Shown piece by piece: positions 1 to 9,634 of a stretch of DNA of 32,840 nucleotides. The translations under genes and the position numbers were made by a program. The notes under the pieces were generated by a model. The model saw nothing but the letters and a program-made list of their open reading frames with translations, had not been told where the DNA came from and searched no databases. The DNA is from Providencia sneebia DSM 19967. Its GTDB lineage: Bacteria > Pseudomonadota > Gammaproteobacteria > Enterobacterales > Enterobacteriaceae. Position 1 is the stretch's first letter; every line of letters starts with the position of its first letter. Where the stretch lies: assembly GCF_000314895.2 (NCBI RefSeq), contig NZ_CM001773.1:803240-836079 (forward strand), given 5' to 3'.

Positions 1-574
<574 letters not shown>

Positions 575-718
575 GACAACACCGAAGGTGTTTTCGAGAT
601 GAGAGATGACGTTGATTCAATGTGAGTGAGAAGCCGAAAGGTGAAGGACACAGCAGCTTGTTCAGGATTGGTATTCTGGTTAGGTCAGGAAATGGCGTAA
701 CGGGAATAAAACAGAATT

Positions 719-838
719 TGTCTGGCGGAAATAGCGCGGTGGTCCCACCTGACCCCATGCCGAACTCAGCAGTGAAACGCCGTAGCGCCGATGGTAGTGT
801 GGGGTCTCCTCATGTGAGAGTAGGGAACTGCCAGACAT
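719..838 (+). rRNA. rrf: 5S ribosomal RNA
   Basis: A 120-nt 5S rRNA gene. The ends TGTCTGGCGG and ACTGCCAGACAT pair as the terminal helix. The internal segment GGTCCCACCTGACCCCATGC and the segment GAACTCAG typical of enterobacterial 5S are present. It follows the 23S end by about 144 nt, and no tRNA lies between them or after the 5S. Confidence 0.97.
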
Positions 839-850
839 TCAATTAGTGAG

Positions 851-876
851 AAAGCCACCCATTGGGTGGCTTTTTT
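851..876 (+). terminator. rrn operon terminator
   Basis: The inverted repeat AAGCCACCC / GGGTGGCTT with a 4-base loop is followed directly by a T run. It lies 12 bases after the 5S end, as expected for the intrinsic terminator of the rRNA operon. Confidence 0.92.
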
Positions 877-1687
877 GCGTTTGGGGCACAGAAAAATCTC
901 TCCTGTTTTTAGCCTTTTTATCTTTTTTAACTTTTCGTCTTTTTCATGATGAAATGATGATACGAGCACCGTATTTTAGAGAGGAGCGTTATCGGCGGTG
1001 AAAAGATAGTGGTGTGAATGCTAGATTGGTGTGATAATCCTCATTGCTGCTATTCTTTCATTCTTTAAAAACGCTTGACCTATTAACTGAAGGTTCACAA
1101 AGTTATCCCTCGAAAATCTTTGCTTATTACTATATTGATATTTAAGCTCATCTTTCACAAACAAAGTACCAATAAAAATACCTTCTTAGTTACTTAAACA
1201 GATAAAATGCCCAACCATCCTTTTACTGAAATTCAAATGAAACTAAATTACAGCATATGCTAATGATTATTTCTAATAAAATTAATCACTTGAAATTCAA
1301 AGGATATTTAATAGGCGTATGTACTTTTAAATGAGTTTGGTAATATAAAGTTTTGGCTGAGATATCGCTTATCCACCGAAATTCAAAAAGCTTTCAAATA
1401 TTCTATCTCATATTGATGAACAAGGTCATTACACAAACAGACATTATCCATGTCAATAACTTAGTAATATCACGGTAAAATGAATACTGAGTATCTATTT
1501 TATTCTTTAATATTCTAAGGAATTTTCAAATAGTAAAGTGGATTATGCGTATCATTATTATTTTATAATCAAATTGTTATCATGTGACTTAGAGTATAGT
1601 GAATATTTATTTTTATCTAATCACTTGAAATTATTTCAATTAGCGTTGAATTTCTCGACAATAACGAGAACATTCGTTAGATTGTTT
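877..1687. other. AT-rich intergenic region between rrn and metA
   Basis: About 800 bases without a credible gene. The sequence is strongly AT-rich with stops in all frames. I saw no tRNA, no IS ends and no clear repeats. In E. coli the equivalent place holds yjaA and yjaB; neither is recognisable here. Confidence 0.6.
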
Positions 1688-1711
1688 AGCATTCTAGAAG
1701 TCTAAACATAT
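1688..1711 (+). promoter_or_regulatory. candidate MetJ operator (three tandem met boxes)
   Basis: Three contiguous 8-base units read AGCATTCT, AGAAGTCT and AAACATAT. They match the met-box consensus AGACGTCT at 5, 7 and 5 of 8 positions. The array lies 22 bases before the metA start. MetJ with S-adenosylmethionine represses metA in enterobacteria by binding tandem boxes, so position and pattern fit. This was found by eye, not by a scored matrix. Confidence 0.55.
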
Positions 1712-1733
1712 AAAGTATAAGAGGGGAATGAAT

Positions 1734-2663
1734 ATGCCAATTCGTTTACCGGATGAGTTGCCTGCGGTTAATTTTTTACGTGAAGAAAATGTTTTTGTTA
1801 TGACAACAACAAGAGCTAGTCTTCAGGATATTCGCCCCTTAAAGGTTTTGTTACTTAATTTAATGCCAAAAAAGATTGAGACTGAAAACCAATTTTTACG
1901 TCTTCTATCCAATACACCCTTACAAGTTGATATTCATTTATTACGGATTGACCAGCGTGAATCTAAGAACACGCCCATAGAGCACCTGAATACCTTCTAT
2001 TGTAATTTTGAGGATATTCAAGATCAAAACTTTGATGGTTTAATTGTAACTGGCGCTCCATTGGGATTGGTTGAGTTTCATGATGTTGCCTATTGGCAGC
2101 AGGTTGAGAAAGTCATTCATTGGGCAAAGCAACATGTGACTTCAACATTATTTGTCTGTTGGGCAGTACAAGCAGCATTGAAAGTTTTATACAACTTGCC
2201 TAAATGTACATTAGAAGAAAAACTTTCTGGTGTTTATCAGCATGATACGTTAGCGCCGCTCTCATTATTAACAAGAGGGTTTGACGGATCTTTTTATGCT
2301 CCTCATTCTCGTAATGCTAATTTTCCTGAAAAATTGATTAGTCAGCATACCGATTTAGAGATTTTAGCGAGCTCTCAAGATGCAGGTCCTTACTTATTTG
2401 CATCGAGAGATAAACGCCTCGTTTTTGTTACTGGTCATCCAGAATATGATTCACATACTTTAGCTCAGGAATATTGGCGAGATGTTGACGCTGGAATTAG
2501 CCCAAAGATCCCATGTAACTATTTTAAAGATGATAACCCACAAAATGATCCGATCATTCGTTGGCGTAGTCATGGGCACTTACTTTTTTCGAACTGGCTT
2601 AATTATTATGTGTATCAGATCACACCTTTTGATCTTAGCCAAATGCAACCTACCTTAGAATGA
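1734..2663 (+). CDS. metA: homoserine O-succinyltransferase MetA
   Basis: MetA transfers a succinyl group from succinyl-CoA to homoserine, the first committed step of methionine synthesis in the cytoplasm. The 309-residue product equals the E. coli length and keeps the starting block [15 protein letters not shown], the segment [19 protein letters not shown], the nucleophile-elbow region [10 protein letters not shown] (Cys about 142), the catalytic-region HPEYD motif and the ending [15 protein letters not shown] chose the ATG at 1734 rather than the one two codons earlier because the Shine-Dalgarno GAGGGG (1721-1726) lies 7 bases before it and the protein then begins exactly like E. coli MetA. 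A strong terminator follows. Tandem met boxes lie upstream. MetA is known in E. coli to be heat-labile; nothing here tells whether this one is. Confidence 0.97.
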   Translation: MPIRLPDELPAVNFLREENVFVMTTTRASLQDIRPLKVLLLNLMPKKIETENQFLRLLSNTPLQVDIHLLRIDQRESKNTPIEHLNTFYCNFEDIQDQNFDGLIVTGAPLGLVEFHDVAYWQQVEKVIHWAKQHVTSTLFVCWAVQAALKVLYNLPKCTLEEKLSGVYQHDTLAPLSLLTRGFDGSFYAPHSRNANFPEKLISQHTDLEILASSQDAGPYLFASRDKRLVFVTGHPEYDSHTLAQEYWRDVDAGISPKIPCNYFKDDNPQNDPIIRWRSHGHLLFSNWLNYYVYQITPFDLSQMQPTLE

Positions 2664-2766
2664 ATACGATAAAATAATCTATAATTTATCTTATTTATTA
2701 ATTTAAAATATAGATAAAAGGTTAAAAACAAGATTTAAATACTCATTTTTTATAAAAATCAATCAT

Positions 2767-2798
2767 AAAAAGCAGCCTATAAATGGCTGCTTTTTTTA
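2767..2798 (+). terminator. metA terminator
   Basis: The stem AGCAGCC / GGCTGCT with a 7-base loop is preceded by an A run and followed by seven T. This is a typical intrinsic terminator about 105 bases after metA. Confidence 0.9.
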
Positions 2799-2952
2799 TA
2801 TTCATCGAAAATATTAAAAATAGGGTTTTACGTATAATAGATTGATTTAACTATTATTTAACATTCTTATATTTTGTAAAAGAAATTGTATCTCATAATT
2901 ATTTTTCGCATAAATTTATTTAAATCAATATATTAAATTAATTTTAAATGAA

Positions 2953-2973
2953 AATGGAAACTGTTTTTGATTT
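2953..2973 (+). promoter_or_regulatory. candidate IclR operator of the former aceBAK promoter
   Basis: The segment with TGGAAACTG followed by TTTTTGATTT closely resembles, from memory, the IclR-binding segment of the E. coli aceBAK promoter (TGGAAATTG then TTTTTGATTT). It lies about 60 bases before the start of the aceB-aceA fusion. IclR represses the glyoxylate operon in E. coli. The surrounding 2664-3029 spacer is otherwise AT-rich with the metA terminator and no gene. Confidence 0.45.
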
Positions 2974-3029
2974 ATTTTTATTTTGGTTTATTCTTAATTT
3001 TAACATCAAGTTTGAATGAGGAATAACCC

Positions 3030-3716
3030 ATGCAGCAGCAGTTATCAGCATCAAAGTTAGACTTTACAAAAAGCATAAATCAGCAGGATGAGCAGATATT
3101 AACTGCCGATGCTATCGCATTTTTATCTGATCTCGCGGACAAATTTTCTGATAGAAGATCAAAACTGCTAGCTGAAAGATTGGTTAATCAGCAAAAAATT
3201 GATTCGGGTGCGTTGCCTGATTTTATTTTAGAAAATAATTCCATTAAAAAGTCAGATTGGAAAATTCAAAATATCCCTAATGATTTACAAGACCGCCGAG
3301 TTGAGATCACTGGCCCCGTTGAGCGAAAAATGGTGATCAATGCACTTAATGCGAATGTAAAAGTTTTTATGGCGGATTTTGAAGACTCACTTTCTCCATC
3401 ATGGGATATTGCCCGTTTCCAAGATGAATTATCAGCGATGGGATATCGTTTCCAATTTATTACGTTAGCTGGCATTCATAGCATGTGGTTCAATATGTTC
3501 GACCTAGCACACTCTTATGCACAAGGTGAGGGAATGAAGCATTATGTAGAAAAAGTGCAAGAGCGCGAATTTGAAGCAATTAATAAAGGCTACACATTCT
3601 CTTCACACCAGCAAGAGGTAGGAACAGGGTATTTTGATAAAGTCACAACAGTTATTCAAGGTGGAACTTCATCAGTCACTGCGCTAACGGGATCAACTGA
3701 AGAAGAGCAATTTTAA
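3030..3716 (+). pseudogene. aceB'-'aceA in-frame fusion (remnant of malate synthase and isocitrate lyase)
   Basis: The 228-residue ORF is a chimera. Residues 1-126 match the N-terminus of malate synthase A ([39 protein letters not shown]). Residues 127-228 match the last about 102 residues of isocitrate lyase ([30 protein letters not shown], then the C-terminal ending [12 protein letters not shown]). The junction is at about base 3407/3408. About 400 residues of AceB and about 330 of AceA are missing, about 2.2 kb judged against E. coli lengths. The lost parts include the lyase signature KKCGH and the malate synthase active-site regions, so neither enzyme should work. The frame is open, a normal start follows an RBS (GAGGAA), and an IclR-like site and terminator remain, so it may still be expressed. 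No aceK or iclR follows. It could be counted as an intact hypothetical gene, but remnant is the simplest reading. Confidence 0.9.
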
Positions 3717-3764
3717 AGAGTTGTCATAATTTGATTTTACTATACTTCTCTATTTTTTTATTTT

Positions 3765-3793
3765 ATAGGTGCTTTCTAGCACCTATTTTTTTT
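3765..3793 (+). terminator. terminator after the aceB-aceA fusion
   Basis: A perfect 9-bp stem ATAGGTGCT / AGCACCTAT with the loop TTCT is followed by a T run, about 50 bases after the fusion gene stop. Confidence 0.92.
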
Positions 3794-4719
3794 ATGGAAG
3801 TATATTTTGTTCATCAATTTAATATTGATAAGGTATAATCTGACAAAAAATAGGCATAATATATTTAGTGAAATCGAGTATTTAAACATAAATTAAAATA
3901 TCAAGAACATGATGTAACTTATTAATATAAATAATTTTTATTGTTATATTTTAGATGCTGTTAAGAGGCTATATAATCTATTTTTACTTTAAAATATAAA
4001 TATAGTAACGTTAGATATTATATTGGTTTTAAATTTAGTTGTGCAAATTTGAAACACTGACTTACCTCTTTTTTATCCCATAGCTTTTATCTAAATACTT
4101 AGTCAACGAGATAGATAAAAACCAAGTTCATGTAGATTTTTAATTTATAACATTATGACTAATTTATGACATTTATTTCAGAACAATCATGATTGATGAA
4201 TAGTTTAAAAGTGATTTAATTAATCATCTATTATTTTTCTGGTGTCTCAGTGTGTGTGTTTACTCATAATGTTTTTAATAGGTTAGAAATAAAAATTTAT
4301 TTTGATAAACTTTATTTTTTGTCTTTAGTATGCTGTTTATAAATGAGCTATTCGATAACTGAATTACGAGAGTTATTTTTACCTTTTTGATTACTATGAA
4401 ATTAATAATTTGGTATTAATCTTATTGTCATAAAATGGTAACAAAACTATTGCATGGTCTTTGTTTTCTGATGTTATCGAATTATGAATATCTAATATCA
4501 GTATCACAAGACTTAAATACTTTAGGTAAAAGGATTACCTTTATGAATGACAAAGAATTTATTGATAATCAGTAATAAAACCCAAATAGGTATTTGAATA
4601 AACTAATTATGTGATTTTATCCGTTATCATATTGAAAATAATTTAAATTTATTTTTCTTTCATTCCTATATTGCTGAAAATATAAGCATAAAAGATCAAC
4701 AGCCCTAGGAGAGAATGCG
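3794..4719. other. AT-rich gap where aceK/iclR would be expected
   Basis: About 925 bases without a credible ORF on either strand, extremely AT-rich. In E. coli aceK and iclR follow aceA. I cannot recognise remnants of either by eye. A small inverted repeat AGGTAA / TTACCT lies near 4523-4539. An RBS (AGGAGA) just before 4720 belongs to the next gene. Confidence 0.55.
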
Positions 4720-6438
4720 ATGTTTAGTATTGATACTTTATTGAAAGATGCATTTCCGCATAAAAAGCCTTCGGCTTGGCAACGGAGCTTACTTAGTTCT
4801 ATCTTACTTGAAAAAGAGTTTCAAAAATTTGCTGAAATTTATCCGAATTTGAAAGGGCTACAGTTTGTCGATCAAGTTGTTGAGTATTTTAATGTCAGTT
4901 GTGAAATTGTTGATGGTGGTTTAGAAAATATCCCAAGCCAAGGTCCTGTGGTATTAGTTGCTAATCACCCGATTGGCTCTTTAGATGGATTAGCGGTACT
5001 ACGAGCAATAGCAAAGGTTCGCCCTGATATTAAAATTGTGGCAAATCAGCTATTAAGCCATATCGAGCCGCTTAATGATCTATTTACTCCTGTTGATAAT
5101 ATGGCAAATCGTACCAGCCGTAAGCAAATAGAAGGAATGCAGAAGCATTTGAATAAACAAGGTGCTTTGATTTTATTTCCGGCTGGGGAAGTATCTCGTC
5201 TAAGTACAAAAGGCATCCGCGATGGAAAATGGCATACTGGATTTCTACGTTTAGCAGCGAAAGCACGCGCTCCCATTGTGCCGATTCATGTTACAGGGCG
5301 TAATAGCAATTTATTTTATTTCACTTCGTTAATTCATAAATCGTTATCAAGTTTATTATTAGTTCGTGAAATGTTTAAACAGCGCAATGGCAGCATAAAG
5401 ATCCGCATTGGCGGCTGTATTCCTTTTTCGCACTGGCATGATGGACATACACGCGCTCATGATCTTGCTGAACGTTTTCGTCGTCATGTTTATCTTTTAG
5501 GAAAGGATAAACCAGGTTTGTTTGATTGTGAATCCGCTGTTGCTTTACCGGAAAGCAGGTCAGATCTGAAGAAGGCTTTAATGGCTTGTGAACGTCTAGG
5601 TGAAGCGCCGGATGGTAAAATTATTTATCTTTATCACAGACAAAATGAAGAAAACTCACCTATTTTACGTGAATTAGGTCGGCTGCGAGAAATATCATTC
5701 CGTGCAGTTGGGGAAGGTTCTGGCAAGAGTCGTGATTTAGATAGTTATGATGATGACTATTATCACTTAGTTTTATGGGATGAAGAAGAGTTAGAAATTG
5801 TTGGAGCTTATCGCTTTATTCCTACAGCTGAGCAGCTGAAAAAGAAAGGATTAGATGGCATTTATAGTTATAGTTTGTTCCATTATGACCAAGAAATGTT
5901 ACCTATATTAGAGCAAGGCATTGAGCTCGGCCGTAGTTTTATTCAGCCTATTTATTGGGGAAGACGAGGTCTTGATTATTTATGGCAAGGAATTGGTGCT
6001 TATTTAGCTAAATACCCGCAATGCCGTTATTTATTTGGGCCTGTTTCGATATCCGGCACAATGCCTGTGGCTGCTCGTGATTTGCTTATTACATTTTACC
6101 GGATCTATTTCGCGGCAGAACATGTCATAGCGCAATCGCGTCAACCTTATCCTGCATCATTACCACAAGTTTTAGCGCAATTTTCAGGTAAAAATTACCA
6201 CGAAGATTTAGTGAAATTAAAAAGCTTGCTGAATAATATGGGATGTTCTATTCCAACATTATATAAACAATATTCTGAATTAAGTGAATCAGGTGGTGTG
6301 CAATTTATTGATTTTGGAACAGATCCCGCATTCAATGATTGTATTGATGGCTTGGTATTAGTTGATTTGACTAAACTAAAACCCGCTCGTTATCAGCGAT
6401 ATATTGGTGTTCACTTAGATAGGCATAAATCTAAGTAA
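4720..6438 (+). CDS. olsF: two-domain acyltransferase, OlsF-like (ornithine lipid synthesis)
   Basis: A 572-residue protein joins two acyltransferase domains. Residues about 60-260 form a PlsC/LPLAT domain with the catalytic NHPIGSLDG box (the N-H-x4-D motif, about residues 86-94) and the FPAGEVSR block (about 154-161). Residues about 290-480 resemble the GNAT-like OlsB/autoinducer-synthase fold (SFRAVGEG, then a YYHLVLWD strand and a VGAYRF strand). In OlsF of Serratia, from the literature as I recall it, the C-terminal domain N-acylates ornithine and the N-terminal domain adds the second acyl chain, giving membrane ornithine lipid. Order and size fit that family; such proteins are often annotated as putative hemolysins. 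The start has an AGGAGA RBS. It stands alone between a 925-base gap and convergent yegD. Domain assignment is confident, the substrate is inferred. Confidence 0.75.
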   Translation: MFSIDTLLKDAFPHKKPSAWQRSLLSSILLEKEFQKFAEIYPNLKGLQFVDQVVEYFNVSCEIVDGGLENIPSQGPVVLVANHPIGSLDGLAVLRAIAKVRPDIKIVANQLLSHIEPLNDLFTPVDNMANRTSRKQIEGMQKHLNKQGALILFPAGEVSRLSTKGIRDGKWHTGFLRLAAKARAPIVPIHVTGRNSNLFYFTSLIHKSLSSLLLVREMFKQRNGSIKIRIGGCIPFSHWHDGHTRAHDLAERFRRHVYLLGKDKPGLFDCESAVALPESRSDLKKALMACERLGEAPDGKIIYLYHRQNEENSPILRELGRLREISFRAVGEGSGKSRDLDSYDDDYYHLVLWDEEELEIVGAYRFIPTAEQLKKKGLDGIYSYSLFHYDQEMLPILEQGIELGRSFIQPIYWGRRGLDYLWQGIGAYLAKYPQCRYLFGPVSISGTMPVAARDLLITFYRIYFAAEHVIAQSRQPYPASLPQVLAQFSGKNYHEDLVKLKSLLNNMGCSIPTLYKQYSELSESGGVQFIDFGTDPAFNDCIDGLVLVDLTKLKPARYQRYIGVHLDRHKSK

Positions 6439-6460
6439 TAATAAAAGGTTGCCTATGAAA

Positions 6461-6496
6461 CACTAATCTTTCGTGATTAATCACGAAAGATTAGTG
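6461..6496. repeat. perfect 36-base palindrome between convergent genes
   Basis: CACTAATCTTTCGTGATT (6461-6478) is followed immediately by its exact reverse complement (6479-6496). It sits in the 68-base gap between the stop codons of the acyltransferase and yegD. In RNA it would form a long hairpin from either strand. It lacks a T run on the plus strand. It probably ends or protects both convergent transcripts. Confidence 0.85.
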
Positions 6497-6506
6497 GATA
6501 AGACAG

Positions 6507-7859
6507 TTATTTAAAGCAAATGTCAGCCCAGCGAGCCAAACCTGCGGTAACAGAACCGAAATCATTTCCTCTTATAATTGGAATGTTCGGTAGCTCTTGT
6601 TCAATTGCCTGGCATAAAACGGGTGAACGTGCAGAACCTCCGGTCATAAAGATTGCATCGGGTTGAACGCCACCTTGTTTTACCGCTTCTTTGACTAATT
6701 CGATCATTTTACTTTTTGGCGACTCAATGGCTTCAACCATCTGCGGGCGCGCAATATTGATTTCGAGTAGCTCATTTTGTAATACAATATTTGCTAAATA
6801 ATGTTCATGTTCTGATAAGGCAATTTTAGCTTCCTCAGCTCGACGAACTAGGCTATAGCCAAGTGTTTCATGATAAACTTCTAATAATCTGGCGATTTTT
6901 TCTGGCTCTTGGGCTTCTTGTTTTAATCGATTTAATTCAGCTAAATTTTGTCGGGCATAGAAATCTTTTTGCGCTTCAACATTATTAATAGCAATTGGAT
7001 TCCAAAATTGCATTAAGGGCATTTTTATCCCTGACAAAGTTTGGCTACTCATACCAAATGAATCCATCAGCTGTTTCAATGCAAGATAAATATCAAGGTC
7101 ATTTCCACCAACACGTTGCCCGCTATGGGCTAATAAGCTGGCGGAACGATCAGTTTGCCCACGATAATTGGGGCCCATTTGAATTAACGAGCAGTCCGTT
7201 GTTCCGCCACCAATATCGACGACCAATACAGTTTGTTCAGTTTTTAGACCAGCTTCATATTCAAGACCAGCAGCAACGGGTTCAAATTGAAATTCAATAT
7301 TTTTAAAACCTGCTCTTTTAGCGGCTTTGATTAAAATATTTTTAGCCTGCAAGTTTGCAGTTTCACCGCCTCGGCCATGAAAGTTGATAGGAATACCAAT
7401 CACGGTATCCATAATAGTTTGCTGTGTTTGTTGTTCAGCTTGGTGTTTTATATTTGCCATCATGGCACAAACTAAATCTTCAAAAAAACTAATTTGCACG
7501 TCATGTAAGCCTGATGCACCAAGGAAAGATTTTGGTGATTTTACATAATAGACATCACGTGGGTCTTTCAAGTAAAGCGCTAATGCGGCTTGCCCAAAGA
7601 CTATGTCATCAGGAATGAGTTCAATGCCTTCATCCCGATTATAAGCAATAGATCTTCTAAGGATTTGTTCACCAATTGGGTCTGATGGTGCAATTTGTCG
7701 ATGACGAAATAGATGCTCAGATACAGATTCTCTCGTGGGAGCGCAAAGTGTTGATGGAATATAAACACTATCACCTTCTAAAGGGATCAAGGTTGGAGTA
7801 CCCTCTTTCATGACAGCGACGGAACAATTAGATGTTCCATAGTCAAAACCAATAAACAT
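6507..7859 (-). CDS. yegD: Hsp70-family chaperone-like protein YegD
   Basis: A 450-residue actin-like ATPase, the same length as E. coli YegD and alike throughout (start MFIGFDYGTSNCSVAVM, the block YVKSPKSFLGASGL, end GSVTAGLARWADICF). The Hsp70 nucleotide-binding motifs are visible: phosphate 1 (FDYGTSNCS, residues 4-12), phosphate 2 (VVDIGGGTTDCS, about 213-224) and the adenosine motif (TGGSARSP, about 405-412). It stops after the ATPase domain and has no substrate-binding domain, as in other YegD proteins, so it is an atypical Hsp70 of unknown client. It is transcribed divergently from yfaY and converges on the acyltransferase gene, with a 36-base palindrome between the stops. Confidence 0.93.
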   Translation of the reverse strand: MFIGFDYGTSNCSVAVMKEGTPTLIPLEGDSVYIPSTLCAPTRESVSEHLFRHRQIAPSDPIGEQILRRSIAYNRDEGIELIPDDIVFGQAALALYLKDPRDVYYVKSPKSFLGASGLHDVQISFFEDLVCAMMANIKHQAEQQTQQTIMDTVIGIPINFHGRGGETANLQAKNILIKAAKRAGFKNIEFQFEPVAAGLEYEAGLKTEQTVLVVDIGGGTTDCSLIQMGPNYRGQTDRSASLLAHSGQRVGGNDLDIYLALKQLMDSFGMSSQTLSGIKMPLMQFWNPIAINNVEAQKDFYARQNLAELNRLKQEAQEPEKIARLLEVYHETLGYSLVRRAEEAKIALSEHEHYLANIVLQNELLEINIARPQMVEAIESPKSKMIELVKEAVKQGGVQPDAIFMTGGSARSPVLCQAIEQELPNIPIIRGNDFGSVTAGLARWADICFK

Positions 7860-8084
7860 GTTGCCTCCCGAAATTTGAACTTATCTTTGGAAAAGGCGGC
7901 AAACTTTACCGGAAGCTTCGGGGAATTACTACTAGAAAAATGACAGTAAACATTGAGTATTTGAGTGAACAATAGAGGGTAATTTTACGAAAATCAGAAT
8001 AATTGTACCAATACTGGCTAATGACCAAATTTGTTAATATGGCACTCAATCAACCATGATGATGGCACTAATAGGAGTTTTAGG

Positions 8085-9302
8085 ATGTTAATTGTTGAGA
8101 TGTTAAGTACAGGGGATGAAGTACTTCATGGACAAATTATTGATACAAATGCCGCTTGGTTAGCTGATTGTTTTTTTGACGAAGGGTTTCCACTTAGTAG
8201 CCGAGCGACGGTGGGTGATAATCTTGATAGCTTAGTGAATGTGTTACGTGAACGAAGTCAGCATGCTGATATTTTGATTGTAAATGGTGGATTAGGCCCA
8301 ACGAGTGATGATTTAAGCTCATTAGCTGCGGCGACTGCGGCATGTGTTCCATTGGTTGAACATGCACAATGGATAGCGGTTATGGAACGCTATTTTTTAG
8401 CGCGTGGACGAGTTATGCCAGAAACAAACCGCAAGCAAGCTTTACTTCCTGAGGGGGCAGAGCTGGTGGATAACCCAGTAGGTACGGCATGTGGTTTCTC
8501 TATGATACTGAATGATTGCTGGTTGTTTTTTACACCAGGTGTCCCTTCAGAATTTAAAGTAATGGTACAAGAGCAAATTTTGCCATGCCTTCGTGAACGT
8601 TATCCTGTTATTGAAGCGCCTCTTTGTTTACGGCTGACGAGTTTTGGTCGCAGTGAAAGTAGTTTAGCTAAACAATTTGATAGCTTATCACTACCAGAAG
8701 GTTGTGTCCTTGGCTACCGTTCCTCTATGCCAATCATAGAAATAAAACTGACGGGCCCTGCATCTCAAAAAGCTGCCATGCTAGAAGTATGGCAAACAAT
8801 TAAAGTCGGCGTTGGTGAGAACTTTATTTTTGAAGGTACCGAGGGCTTACCTCATATTATATGCCGTCAACTAAATGAAAAGTGCCTTAGAGTCGCTATT
8901 AGTGAAGAGTTCACTGCGGGCTTGTTAAGTTGGACATTGAATTCTGTTTTTGCTCCCGTTAATGGTGGCAAAAGTATTAATCAACAACAAGAGCAACAAT
9001 TAGGTGCGCTGATAAAACGCGCTAATGATATTGCGACTCAAGAGGACGCTCAAATTGGCTTAGCAATTGGGGGATATCAAAGTGGTTGTTTATCCGTTGC
9101 CCTCAGAACACCAGAAAAGTGCTATGCGCAATGTGTTCGCTATATGCCTAATAACCATGATACAAAAATCAAGCAAGAAGTCAGTGTGATGCTGATATTG
9201 AACATGTTACAGCGTTGGCTGCAAGGCCGGAATGTCTTCTGTGAATATGAATGGCTTGATCAAATCGAATATTTAGAGGTTGAATCATCATCTTGTGAAT
9301 AA
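8085..9302 (+). CDS. yfaY: CinA-like protein YfaY
   Basis: A 405-residue CinA-family protein like E. coli YfaY (start MLIVEMLSTGDEVLHGQI). The N-terminal MoaB/MogA-like (MoCF) domain spans about residues 1-170, with DTNAAWLAD and NGGLGPTSDD. It is followed by FFTPGVPSEFK, the middle domain with SFGRSESSLA and GYRSSMPIIE, and a C-terminal domain that resembles the CinA NMN deamidase domain but appears divergent (SEEFTAGLLSW). CinA proteins act on ADP-ribose or NMN; whether YfaY keeps either activity is unclear. I chose the ATG at 8085, preceded by GGAG at the right distance, over an in-frame ATG 54 bases upstream whose extra residues have no counterpart in E. coli. Divergent from yegD. Confidence 0.9.
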   Translation: MLIVEMLSTGDEVLHGQIIDTNAAWLADCFFDEGFPLSSRATVGDNLDSLVNVLRERSQHADILIVNGGLGPTSDDLSSLAAATAACVPLVEHAQWIAVMERYFLARGRVMPETNRKQALLPEGAELVDNPVGTACGFSMILNDCWLFFTPGVPSEFKVMVQEQILPCLRERYPVIEAPLCLRLTSFGRSESSLAKQFDSLSLPEGCVLGYRSSMPIIEIKLTGPASQKAAMLEVWQTIKVGVGENFIFEGTEGLPHIICRQLNEKCLRVAISEEFTAGLLSWTLNSVFAPVNGGKSINQQQEQQLGALIKRANDIATQEDAQIGLAIGGYQSGCLSVALRTPEKCYAQCVRYMPNNHDTKIKQEVSVMLILNMLQRWLQGRNVFCEYEWLDQIEYLEVESSSCE

Positions 9303-9634
9303 AAGCACTGTGGATAGCATTTATTTATCTGTTTGAACTGCAATTTATGCTGACTATTTGGTGAAGGCTTATACCTAAATATTTAATTTAGTTATCTTAT
9401 TGAATTATATAAGTAATAAGTGGTTGTGTGAAAAATGTGAAGATAAACATTAAGTTAGGGATTTGTGCTTCTCTTATCATTTTAATTGAATGCAAATGTA
9501 AACTAATATCATTTGAGTCAGTTTCAATGTAAGATACCGCCACACTTTGTATTATGGGCACAAAGCCGTTTTGAGAGCATCGTGTATCTCATCACTTTAT
9601 GTGTTTATCGAGTTAGAATGATGGAGGAATTTGG
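9303..9634. other. intergenic region before the iron transporter
   Basis: About 330 AT-rich bases without a gene. It holds a Fur-like site at 9497-9511 and the RBS TGGAGG just before 9635. I saw no clear terminator for yfaY. Confidence 0.6.
9497..9511 (+). promoter_or_regulatory. candidate Fur box
   Basis: TGTAAACTAATATCA matches the 7-1-7 Fur consensus TGATAAT-N-ATTATCA at 10 of 14 positions, with 6 of 7 in the right half. It lies about 125 bases before the first gene of a siderophore importer, which Fur usually represses when iron is plentiful. Found by eye only. Confidence 0.45.

Noticed and set aside
877..1000. Possible tRNA after the 5S gene
   Set aside because: No cloverleaf arms, TTCGA-type T loop or CCA end could be found.
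8031..8084. Extended N-terminus of yfaY
   Set aside because: The added 18 residues have no counterpart in E. coli YfaY, and the ATG at 8085 has a proper GGAG upstream.
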